Below, one piece after another: positions 9,916 through 20,604 of a stretch of DNA of 64,000 nucleotides; the stretch's first letter is position 1; each line of letters begins with the position of its first letter. A program made the position numbers and the translations under genes. The stretch covers positions 92,800,401 to 92,864,400 of the forward strand of contig CM036162.1 of NCBI GenBank assembly GCA_020631735.1, written 5' to 3'. The notes under the pieces are model-generated. The model saw nothing but the letters and a program-made list of their open reading frames with translations. It had not been told where the DNA came from and did no database searches. Source of the DNA: Saccharum officinarum (lineage: Eukaryota; Streptophyta; Magnoliopsida; Poales; Poaceae).

Positions 9916-12573
9916 ATGGCGGAGAACCCGCAGCTGTTTGGGAACGGGTTGCCGGTGCCGTTCTACGGCGAGATGTTCGTCCTCGCGCGGGACGGCGTCG
10001 AGTTCCACGTCGACAAGATCCCGTCGTAAGCACCCTCCCGCCTGCTGATTTTGCGATGTAGATAGGGATTCTGGTTTCCGGTTGGGGATTTAGGTATCTC
10101 TAGACTAGATTTTTTAGGTTTTCTTGGGGTGGAAAAAATAGTCGAATACAGTGGATTCCGGTTTCATGGTGGGGATTTAGGGATGACCTGAGGCTAGTTT
10201 AGTCAAATACAATGGATCGAAGGGGACGTGGAGTCGACCCAACATCGAGGGTGGTGCGGGATGGGTACGCTAGAGGTGGCCAGCCTGAATTGAGCCCTCG
10301 GAGGGGTTTTCCGCTTGGCAGGTCCTGCCGCGGATGGCCATTGGTCCAGCTTCCGGCCTTTGTCTGGTGACGAATCTGGTTGGTTGGTATATTTCATCGA
10401 TATGTTTACGCAAATAAAATTACGATGTGAATTTGAGTATGATCTGTACGATTTCATACTTAGAGATTTTGGAGTGCCGGGTGGGAAGAATTGTTGTTAT
10501 ATGAGAAAGGGGGAACTGTCTATCCTCGTATGGTTGATATTTAGTTAATCTTTCATAGGCTACAACATAAGTACAAAAATCAGTAGTAAAATAGTTTTTC
10601 TTCTTACTTGTAAGATTGAGCATCATTTGCCATCTCATTTGCCCATTCCCCACTTTACTTGATAGGTGGATTTAATCTCCGGATAAGTCTTAAACCTATG
10701 CTTGTATTGGAAGCTTCATCTTTTTAATAGTTGCTCTGGGAAAACATACCTAACCATTTTTTTTCCTAATGCTGCTTCTCTTGTTATTATCAATCAGAGC
10801 TCCTGGCGGTCAAGTGAAAACAAAAGGCACAATTTACCTGTCTAATATAAGGATGGTGTTTGTTGCCAACAAGCCTGTTGGCAACTTCTTTGCTTTTGAT
10901 ATGCCACTGGTAAGTAATGCCATTCTAAAAGTTGGTTCTTTGTTTTTGCTCTTATATAATTTGAACAAAATGCAAGGGCAAAAGCACAAAACAAAAAAGG
11001 ACAGGAAAAAAGTGCAATGATACGGCAATCACTAACAATCAGCATAAAATAAAAGTTCTACTACTGTTCTTTGTTAACTTGTAATTTTGTGCATATGGCG
11101 ATTCACCCTTTGTTGTATGGAATGCTGTTTTAGGAAAAGGTCCCCAGCATATTCTAATCCCACCATGTTATCTTTGTGTCTTTATGACTTGTACTATTGA
11201 CCTAATTCTTAAGTTTTACTGCATTTTTCTTAATCAAATTTGTTTGATAGTGGAGGCATTTCACTATGTTATTACAAAGAAAATAGTCTCTCCAATCCTG
11301 TCCAAAGTGCCTGGAGGCAAAGCGAAACCTATAAGACAGATGCTTATGTGTGCTCAATCAGAATCTAGGTGAACGTAGTATCTTGCTAACCAAGTGAAAC
11401 AAAGGAATGGAACGAGCTAAAAGTGTAAAAAGAAAGACACTGTTGAGTCTAGTTCAAGTTTTTAGCTATAAAGGGCTTTTCCTTAGAAAGAGGTGTCTGC
11501 TAATATCACATTGTATTGCTATACATTGATAATCTCATCACTGAGATCCAAAAGACATTCGAGAATATTTTAGCGATCAAGCATTCATCAGAGGTGGTGC
11601 TCAAGTAATATGATGTTCCTCGAATGCTTGATGGGTTTTATTGGACAGTAATTGTTTATATATCATTGCAATATGGAATTTTAGCATATGCTTTTCTAAA
11701 TGGAATTGCAACTGGTGTGACACTTCCTTCACTAAATTTAGAGGGCCTTTTTTGGCTTGTTGCTTCCTTACCTTTCAACCTGGCTTTTGTTGAGCTTGTG
11801 GGCTACTGTGTCACTGCCCTCTAGGTGAGTATCGAGCAGCTTTTCGAATATTTTGGCTACCAATTAGTGTGTATTATTTATATGGTGGTTGTGGTGTCTA
11901 CCTTGTTCTCTTTTTTTAAAAAAAAAAAAACTTTTCTAGGTGCTTTGCCCTGATTCAGGGTTGGGACTCTGTAAGAAATGGTTTCTTCACAATATCAGTC
12001 TAAATGCTCTTCCTTGCTTAACTCTGCAGTTGTTTGTGCACGGTGAGAAGTTCAATCAGCCCATATTTCACTGCAACAACATCTCTGGATTTGTTGAACC
12101 AGTGAGTATGATACAATGCTTGACAGAGAATACATCTGCGATTCGGTCACTAACATCGAACGTTCCAATGCAGGTTGTTCCAGACAATCAGAACAGGGCC
12201 CTGTACTCAACTCACACCTTCAAGATCTTGTTCAAGGACGGAGGCTGTGGTACTTTTGTTCCTCTCTTCCTGAACCTGGTTGCTTCTGTGCGGCGCTACA
12301 ACCAGTTTGAAGCCCAGTCTGCTGCTAACATGGCACCGCGTGTGGACCCCCTGCAAGCTGCGCAGACTCCTGTTGATGACATGATGCGTCATGCGTAAGT
12401 GCTCACAATCTAACAACTTTTACTCTCGGCTATCCGCTGTGAACTCATGTTAGTTGATATATGTGCGCAGGTATGTTGACCCAAATGATCCTACCAAGAT
12501 TTTCCTTCAGCAACCTGCGCCAGAATCGCAGCTGAGGAGGAGAAACTACCACGGCCCAGCTGATGCAAACTAG
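9916..12573 (+). CDS. WBP2-like GRAM-domain protein (UPF0664 type)
   Basis: Five exons with GT-AG introns (9916-10025, 10798-10909, 12030-12101, 12174-12394, 12471-12573) join in phase into 205 residues. The start is the first ATG of the reading frame, in AAAGATGGC context. Residues about 30-130 form a GRAM/WBP2 N-terminal fold, seen in the QVKTKGTIYLSNIRMVFV strand region and the FVHGEKFNQPIFHCNNISGF block. GRAM domains bind phosphoinositides or proteins at membranes, and the plant family is annotated as stress-induced UPF0664-like. Animal WBP2 has PPxY motifs for WW domains. The C-terminus here is short, ends LRRRNYHGPADAN and shows no PPxY, so a WW-dependent co-activator role is not supported. 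Family assignment is confident; function in plants is not established. Confidence 0.9.
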
Positions 12574-14796
12574 TGCTTGGCTGGATTGGCAAAACTCATG
12601 CTCAATTAACTGTTGTGTTCATTTGAGCATCTGACTTATCCGGCTATCCCTGCCGTTTATCACAACTTACATGTTCGGGTGTCCCCGTGTCCTGTGACCT
12701 TACATCGTACATAATGTTGCGAGTTCTCTCAATAAGTGCTGTACATAAGCGGTGGCGTGTTCAAATATTATTGCTGGAGGATATAGTTGTTGCTTGGTCT
12801 ATTGGACGTGGGTTACTTGGATATTGCTGAGGCAACAACTATTGCTGATTTGCTGGTGCTTCATGTTTCTCTGAATCTATCTTTGTTCGGGGCTTGTTGG
12901 AAACTAGGAATCGTTATATGTTGATATCGTGGTTTGACAACCCAAAACTGTTTTTCTTTCGGTCGCTAATGGTCAGAAACCGGACATGCATGTTTTGTGA
13001 TCATCGTCATATTACTGACCATCTCGGTTTAACATTCGACGGCTATTGCACGTTGTGCCAGTTTTTCTGTTCCTCCTTCCCGATGGATAATGATACGATA
13101 GATCGATAATGATACGACGAGGATGTCAGTCCCCTGCTCGGCCAGAGCTCCCCAACAGCCTCTTCTTCCTCGCCTGGCTAGAGCTTGCCAGCAGCCGCCT
13201 GCGCTTGCGGCCGGCCCTTTTCTCTTGGCTAGTGCCCGCCGGCGGCTTGCGCCATCGCTAGCCTGTCCTCGCCTTCCCCTCCGCCCGCCTGCGACGGCGA
13301 TAGCCCGCGTACCGGCCAAAGCTCGGTGGCGGCCTATCCCCATTGCCCCCTCCGCTCACCTCTAGAAGGGGCCGCGACTGCGCTACCCTCTACCTGCGCA
13401 TCCCCCCACTTGAGCTGCGTCGTATGAAAAGAAGGGTGAAAACGTATGTTGCGAGCCTATTTTTTAGTTGTTTCATAGGTATATTGCAAATGTTTCGTAA
13501 GGATGTTACAAAAGTAGATCAGAATGTTGCATATGTTGCAATGGTATGTTGCAAGCTTCTGCTCCCAATGTTTATCTGTTTTTTAGACGTGGTGTGTTTA
13601 TTTACATGTTGTATATGTTCATACATATATTGTAAGTGTTTTATATGGATATTGCGTATGTTTTACAATGGTTTTGAGGTGTTTTCGCAAGTGTTTCATA
13701 TGTAGTTTCAAGTGTTTTCATCTGTCTTGAGACATATGTTATAAGTTTTGTATATGGATGTTTCAAAAGTGGATTGGATGTTGTATTTCGCTCCCTCCTT
13801 GTCTTTGGCTACCTCGCCTCGGTATCTCCACCTTCTCTCAGTGCTGGCTAGGCATGCGAACCAGAGGCGTGGGCAGACGCTGCCCCCACCCCCTTCTTCT
13901 TGATGCTGGCGGCGCATCCTGGGATGGCGGCGGCGGGGGACGGGGCCGTCTTGAGTACATGCCGGCGCACGCTTCTTCTGTTCTGTTTCGTGGGAGAGGG
14001 ATATATGCGCTCGTTTCTTATGTTATGCGCTGAGATCGGATGACTCCTGTTTCTCAAAAAGGATGGCATCCGAACAGGGATCCTCAGGCTGGAGGTCTGG
14101 GCGCTAGTCGCCTATCACGGTGCCCACACCATTGTCTCCAAAACCTGTGCGAAGGCCGTGGGCGTCATTGCCTGCCTTTACAGAAGCGGGTTGGGCCAGA
14201 TCGCGATTATTCCTGCACGACCCCTCACTCGAACGGGCCGCGCCACAAAGATTACAACCCTTACATGGAGGCCCGTCCTGGGTTGAACGGGGCCTGATCT
14301 GACACAATCCAACTTATTTTACGTTGTTGCACAATTGCACGAGCACAGGAGGTAATTACTCCCTTCCCCAATTGTGTGTGGTTTCCGGTTTTTGTGCCTG
14401 TAAGTTTGACTCGATTTGTATAAAATGCGTGCAACATTTGTATCTTCAAATAAATTTATTAAAAAACTAGATTCAAAGACCTTTCCAATGATACTAATTA
14501 TATACCATAAATATTAATATTTTTAATATATATTTAATTAAAGTTGTTTCTTGGAAAGCGTAAAGCGACAGATATTTAGGGACGGAGGAGCAGATGCCTG
14601 CCCATCAATAATCATCTCCGTCTAATAAAAAGCAAATTCCCTGAAAAAAAATTTAAAAGCAAATTGGACCGTATACTAATCAGTCCTCGTCTTGTCGCCA
14701 AGCTCACCAGGGATTTCCTCTCCGAGTCCTCCCTCGCCTCTCAATCTCTCATCGCCCTCGCAAGGATCGCCTCTCGCCGGCCCGGCCGATTCCGCC
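12574..14796. other. Intergenic between the GRAM and AKR2 genes
   Basis: The first 200 bases are presumably the 3' UTR. From 13400 to 13790 there is degenerate repetitive DNA with recurring TGTTGCA, TGTTTCATA and AAGTGTTTT phrases. GC-rich patches with meaningless frames lie at 13120-13380 and 13850-14280. The block resembles a decayed non-autonomous DNA transposon but I could not define its ends. A Stowaway-type element follows at 14359-14590. No further gene is supported. Confidence 0.4.
14359..14590. mobile_element. Stowaway-type MITE
   Basis: The left end TACTCCCTTCCCCA and the right end TTTAGGGACGGAGGAG are inverted versions of the CTCCCTCCGTCCC terminus of grass Stowaway elements. The interior contains the usual GTGCAACATTTGTATCTTC and ACCATAAATATTAATATT phrases. 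Confidence 0.7.
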
Positions 14797-17700
14797 ATGG
14801 CTTCCGGTAACTGCTACCCTCGAGCGCCCCCAGTACACCTCACCACCGCTGCTGTCTGTTGTGGTGCTTTGTTTGGTCGCGTTACTTGGTTGTCCGTGTG
14901 ATTCCTTGGCGCGCTGCCTGCAGCTTAGATCCGCACGGGGCTCTATGTTTTTAGTTCTTTTTTGCTTGTTTGGGGCATTTGATTTGTATGGATAGGTTTA
15001 GATCGGTGCGGCAGGGGAGGGAATTGCAGGGGACAACGTTTCTGGGCGGGGGAATTAATCTGCGTGCTGAATCAGTAGGAGGGACCGAGGGAGGGTAGTT
15101 GGCATCTGGTGGTGGATTTGGGATTTACCTTGGTGCAAATTTCGTAGGTCACGTATCGGTTTTCTTATATTACAGTTGTCTGTTCATTGATTGCTTTATG
15201 AATAATGAGCAATTTTTGTTAGATGATGTGTACACAGAAACTTATCATTGTGCTTAGTGACATGGAAGCTTCATAAAATTGCTTATACCCTGGTCCTCAA
15301 TACAGTCCTAGTCGGGAAAAGATCGAACCATTCTGTGATGTTGCTTGATGCATATTGGAGCTCTTTGATCAGGGGAACTATAGTAATAATATGTGGGCAT
15401 TATTTTCTACAAGTTAGGATTGTTGAGTAGAATGATTAGGCTAAAAGAAGTAATGATTGGATGTGTATTGTTTCTAGTAGATAATTTATGGTCTCTAATA
15501 TTCTCCCTTTTGGTCTACCCAATTATATCTTTCAGATGAGAGCAAAAACTCGAAACCAGAGAAGCCGTCTTCAGCAGCTGGTGCAGGCCTACCCAATCCT
15601 TTTGATTTTTCTTCTATGAGCAGCTTGCTCAATGTAAGCTGTCTTGCTATTGCCTTATATGTTTTCATTAAGATGCTTATGTTGTACAATATTTTTTCTC
15701 TCGGCTGAGTAACATCCCTATTCATTCATTTTGTTAATTTTACTATACTATTATGCTCATCATGTGCAGGACCCATCGATAAGAGAGATGGCGGAGCAAA
15801 TTGCAAGTGACCCTGTGTTCAACCAGATGGCTGAACAACTTCAGAAAAGTGCTCAGGGTGCTGGAGAGCAGGGTATCCCTGCATTGGATCCTCAACAGTA
15901 TATGGAAACAATGCAACAAGTCATGCAAAATCCTCAGTTTGTGTCAATGGCAGAGCGTCTCGGGAATGCTCTTATGCAGGTACCATGCTTTGATTTCCCC
16001 ACTTGTTGCCAGGGTTATCCCCAGATGGCGATTTCCCTTATGTTCTCTCTTTTTGTGAAAGGATCCTGCTATGTCCAGTATGCTCGAGAACTTTACCAGT
16101 CCAGCTCATAAGGAGCAGCTTGAGGAGAGGATGGCCCGTATCAAGGAAGATCCATCCTTGAAGCCAATTCTTGATGAGATAGAGAATGGGGGACCATCTG
16201 CAATGGTGAAGTAGGTGTTTTTACTCATGTTTACTATTAATATCCATGAGATATGGTAGATTTAAATTGCTGAGATATTTTTTTTTTCTAAATTTAGGTA
16301 TTGGAATGACCCTGAGGTTCTTCAAAAGATTGGCCAGGCAATGGGAGTTGGCCTTCCCGGAGATTCTAGTGCATCCACTGCGCTCTCTGGACCTGAAGAG
16401 ACTGAGGAGGAAGGAGGGGACGATGATGAGTCCATTGTTCATCACACTGCAAGTGTTGGTGATGAAGAGGTAATGGAGTTAAAAGTGACTTTAGATCTGA
16501 CTTCTAAAAGGATTGAAAAGCGTTGACATATGTGAGTTAGGGCCTGTTTCTCTAGATGGATTTATGTTAAACTAGCTTTGTTGGGCCTTTATCTCTGAGT
16601 TTTGCTTCTAAATGAGCGATTGGAAATATAGATCCTGTTTATTTGGTGTGGATCCTGCACATCAGTCTTCATTCCTTCAATTACAGTAGATCTTACTTGC
16701 TTTTATCTGATAAATTCAGTTCTTTCCTTTTTTGAATTAGGAAAAATCTGTGGTTGAATTAAGAAAGAACTTTTCATTTGGTTAACAGTGTTTGGCCCCA
16801 TTTGGAATGGATGGATATTTTCCCTGAACATTTTTTTATTTTGAAAAAACTATCAATATTTTATATGACCCCGAGGGATGTCCTTTAAACGGTTGTACCT
16901 GTTCTTTGTTAAGGCTGCATTTACAATTTTGATGACACAACAGGGTCTGAAGAAAGCTTTAGATGGTGGAGCAGACAAGGATGAAGAAGATGCCGAGGGA
17001 AGAAGGGCTTTACATTTTGCATGTGGCTATGGTGAGGTAAGTGAATCTGTTGAACTTTCTTAAACAGAAATGGATTACACAACATGCCAGCTAATGCGAA
17101 TATCCTTATTAGGGATGAAAACGGATCGGATACGGACGGATATCACTGATATCGTATTTGTTTTCATATTTATGTCCGGATTCGGATTCGAATACGGATA
17201 ATATCAAAAATACCGGATAGGATACGATTGGATATCGACATCATAAATATGTGATTTAAATATTCGGATACGAATACGGTATCGGATGTTAAATATCCGG
17301 ACTCGGATACGGACGGATTAAAACCCCTCTAAACGAATTCGGTCTCGAATACGGTTGGAAAATATCCGTACCGTTTTCATCCCTGATCCTTATGCAGCAG
17401 GACTTCCACTGTTTTTTTTTTCTTATGTCACTACTATCTGTAGGATCCATGAGTTGTGCAACAAACATTGTTTGGTTCAAATTTTATTTTTACCAGGGCT
17501 TCTTGTTGCTGCTCAATTGCTTTACTTTGTGTTATGCAATTTCTTCATTTTAACAAATGTTTCATTTTATTGCAAGGAATTTTCTGCACTTTTTGATCCT
17601 TTGTTGTGGTATTTCTGTGCTGTTGTATAGTTTTAGATATATATTGTGTTCTGATTTAGTGGCCACATGTGGTTATATCATGACATGTCTAATAGATTTA

Positions 17701-18158
17701 GGTTTCAATGTGTGATCACTGATCACAAATACAGTCTGGAGCATGGTGTAGTGCTGCATTTCTGTTTGTTTATTTGCATATTTTAGATATCTTTATTAGT
17801 GGCAACTAATTGAGTGATGTCCTATATATTTAGTTGAAGTGTGCGGAAATCCTCCTGGAGGCGGGGGCTGCAGTTGATGCCCTAGATAAGAACAAGAACA
17901 CTCCATTGCATTACGCTGCTGGGTACGGTCGAAAGGAATGCGTGGATCTTCTGTTGAAGTATGGTGCTGCTGTGTAAGTCAACCACCTGTTTTTCTTATT
18001 TCTTAACATTGGTGATTCCAACCTATCATTTGTGCTTAACTTGTTGAGACGATTACAGCACGCTCCAGAATCTGGACGGGAAAACCCCCATCGAGGTTGC
18101 CAGGCTCAACAGTCAGGATGAGGTTCTCAAGTTGCTAGAGAAGGACGCTTTCCTATAG
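14797..18158 (+). CDS. AKR2: AKR2-type ankyrin-repeat chaperone
   Basis: Eight exons (14797-14806, 15536-15633, 15770-15979, 16062-16210, 16298-16469, 16944-17036, 17834-17973, 18059-18158) join to 323 residues with all phases matching. The first exon encodes only MAS plus one base. Residues about 37-160 hold two DP-rich helical blocks ([17 protein letters not shown] and [17 protein letters not shown]). They are followed by an acidic linker (about 185-213) and C-terminal ankyrin repeats ([43 protein letters not shown]) to residue 320. This is the architecture of Arabidopsis AKR2A/AKR2B, a cytosolic factor that binds nascent chloroplast outer-envelope and other tail- or signal-anchored proteins and delivers them to the membrane. 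The length is close to the family's. Intron 6 carries a 276-bp MITE but splice sites are intact. Confidence 0.93.
17110..17385. mobile_element. hAT-like MITE in AKR2 intron 6, with 8-bp target duplication
   Basis: The ends TAGGGATGAAAACGG and CCGTTTTCATCCCTG are near-perfect inverted repeats. The flanking 8 bp ATCCTTAT (17102-17109 and 17386-17393) is an exact target duplication, the hAT hallmark. The interior is built of repeated GGATACGGA/CGAATACGG phrases. A related copy lies at 54824-55032. Confidence 0.9.
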
Positions 18159-18426
18159 AGAACCGCCAGGCTGAAAGCCATCAAGCCGTCAAACTATTGG
18201 TTTTACATTGGTTTATTTATCTCGGTTTGGTGTGGGTTGTGTCTGTAACTTGTGATTTTGATGTTCTTTTCATATCAAATGCCGTGTTTCAGCTTGTCCA
18301 TGTGTAAGAAGTGCCTGGACTTGTTCTTGTGCTCCACATGGATCTGTCATCACAGTTGTTCGTTGTTACAAGAATCAATTCGATTACAGCCATTACAGTC
18401 ATTCTGAAGGCTATTTTTCTCGATCA

Positions 18427-18531
18427 CCCTATTCGTTGGATGGTTTCTGGTTGGCTGATTCTGGCTGATGCTGATTTGTTGTGAGAGAAAAACACTGCTG
18501 AATAAGCGTTGATAAGAACAAGCGAAGAGGG
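18427..18531. mobile_element. Short MITE of the 'TGTTCGCTTGGCTGA' family, decayed
   Basis: The core GCTGATTTGTTGTGAGAGAA and the diverged inverted ends ACCCTATTCG...CGAAGAGGGT match the copies at 39691-39807 and 44290-44408. Confidence 0.6.
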
Positions 18532-18660
18532 TGTATGTTTTCTTGGGGTGGGAGCGGGGGGGGGGGGGGGCAAAGGACTGAGTGTAGTTGCCCCGAGGTC
18601 CTGAAATCAAATGGTGCAGTACAGCTGCAGACACCGGGGGCAGCAGAGTTTCAAGCCTGG

Positions 18661-18998
18661 CCTAGTTTAGTTTCTCCCCTAAAATTTACTCCCTATTATA
18701 TGTTAGATGTTTGGATACGTGCATGAAATATTAAATATAGACTAAAAAATAACTAATTATACAGATGGTGACTAATTTGCGAGACGATTTTTTTAAGCTT
18801 AATTAGTTCATGATTTGACAACGTGGTACTACAGTAAACATATACTAATGACGAATTGATTAGGCTTAATAAATTTGTCTCGCGGATTACTGACGGATTC
18901 TGTAATTTATTTTCTATTTAGTATCCGAACACGCTATACGACACTTCCACGTGAAATCCGACGTGACATTCCTAAACTTTACTCCCTGCATTTAAACA
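18661..18998. mobile_element. Grass MITE (GGCCTAGTTTAGT... family)
   Basis: The internal phrases AATTTGCGAGACGA, TAATTAGTTCATGATTTGAC and GATTAGGCTTAATAAATTTG and the inverted CTCGCGGATTA block match a very common grass MITE. The outer ends are diverged, so the borders are approximate. Confidence 0.6.
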
Positions 18999-19094
18999 CT
19001 ACCTGACCTACAGGCAGAAATGGTGCTTACAGCTTGGTGCAGCATCCCCGATCAGCGATCGTGGATTTTAGTTGCGTGTAACCGATGCGTGCTC

Positions 19095-19392
19095 TAAAAA
19101 AAACTCGATCTGCGGGACTAGACAGCCTCTAGGTATTCCGGCTTAAGAAGATCTTCTCACATAGATCGAGAAAATAGCCGAACCTCCGTCACATCCATAC
19201 ACATGGAGCCAAGCTCCATGAGAGGGTCGTTTTTAACCTGTGCGCACCAGACCCGAACCTGTACTTTGACATGAGACGAGCGAGAGGATTTTTTATCCTC
19301 AGCCTGAAATCCACCTCCATAGGAGTTCAAACTCAGGATCTAACAGATGCCTCCAGAACTACTAGCGAAATGAGCTAGCATCCTTTGGCACT
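19095..19392 (-). mobile_element. tRNA-derived SINE with 11-bp target duplication
   Basis: The insert is flanked by the exact direct repeat GATGCGTGCTC (19084-19094 and 19393-19403). Read on the minus strand it begins with an A-box-like GATGCTAGCTCATTTCGC, then a B-box-like GAGTTTGAACTCC, and ends in a T run. That is the layout of a plant tRNA-derived SINE. It has no coding capacity. Confidence 0.7.
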
Positions 19393-19403
19393 GATGCGTG
19401 CTC

Positions 19404-20604
19404 CTACAGAGCTGTCAAGCTGCACCAGTATGCAAATGGCGACGGATATGTCCTACAAGCTCTAAGCTAGCGAGATAGTACAGGTACAGGCCGCCACCAC
19501 AACACCACGCCTGTCCGTCGTATAGACGACAGCACTCGCCTGCGCCCGTCCGAGAATCCGAGATGGAGTTGCTAGGCCTGGGCCCTGGGCTGCGTCGTCT
19601 CCGTTAACAACGCCGTATCGACAAAGCGGTTCTTCGTCGCTCGCAGGCACGTACGTCGCCTCGCTACTTGCTAGGCGTCGCCTTCTACGCGGATCAGCCC
19701 AGGCAGTCTGCTCAGTGCTCAGCTGAACGTCGAGCCGCGCCTGCTCTCTGCTGGCTCGCCTGCTCCGCTTGCGCATGGGTGGTTGCTCTCCACGCAGTCT
19801 TGCCACGATCGAGCTGCCTATTGCTACCACCGATGCTGGAAACTATCCGAGCAATTGTCATCCCTAATCGGAATCGGATCAGTCCATGAGTATACTTTAT
19901 GCACATTCCTTCTTTAGGTGTATGCTTGTTAAAATGTATTTATAAATTTATAACTAAGTTCTACATAGTCCAATGAATATGAAATTTTTATTATAGTTTA
20001 AACATACAATAATTAGTCCATCATAAAAATTTCATTATAATTGGACCATAGAAACTGCAGCCAGATCTAAAGCTACAATAAAAAATTTATACTAAAACAT
20101 ATCATATTATATATTTACTGTGTACATCTACTCATGTGGAGTTCAACAAAATTTGATTTACCATTTTGTGATTTTTCTATGATTTATTATGTTTTTTTAA
20201 AGATTCAGCCGAAATAAATAAAAAAATAAAATTATATTTCAAAACCGCTTATAACTGGTGAGAAAAATAAAATGAACGATTTAAAAAGTTCAGCGAGGTG
20301 GTTTAGCAGCCAATTTTAGAGCTCGGGGGAGGATAACGTGGATTTTTTTCCCGTGAGTATACTTTATGCACGTTCCTTGGGCCTACCCCCAATCCACACA
20401 ACACTGTGCCTCTGTCCTCTGAAGGCCCAATCAAAGCCCAGCCCATCGCTACCTCGCTCGGTTGCTCTCCTCCACGAGACCACGCGACACGAAACCCTGG
20501 ACTAAAACCCTCGCCCTTCCCATTCTCCTCCTCTCCTCCCTCCCGGCGCCGGAAAACCGAGTTCACATTCACAGCCCGCCTGTCTCCCTCCACGGCTCTT
20601 CGCC
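19404..20604. other. Intergenic and helicase promoter/5' UTR
   Basis: 19440-19880 is GC-rich with no recognised domain. A 25-bp direct repeat (TGAGTATACTTTATGCACATT-type) occurs at 19887-19911 and 20354-20378, enclosing about 440 bp of AT-rich DNA that looks like an insertion. 20379-20604 is the promoter and 5' UTR of the helicase gene. The minus-strand frames over this region are shadows. Confidence 0.5.

Larger units (their letters stand above)
18159..19083. other. AKR2 3' flank and intergenic DNA with two MITEs
   Basis: The AKR2 3' UTR runs to roughly 18350. Two MITEs follow (18427-18531 and 18661-18998), separated by a run of 14 or more G at about 18548. No gene is seen. Confidence 0.6.

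Noticed and set aside
13123..14297. GC-rich frames between the GRAM and AKR2 genes
   Set aside because: They overlap on both strands, show no domain and no splice support, and lie in repeat-like DNA.
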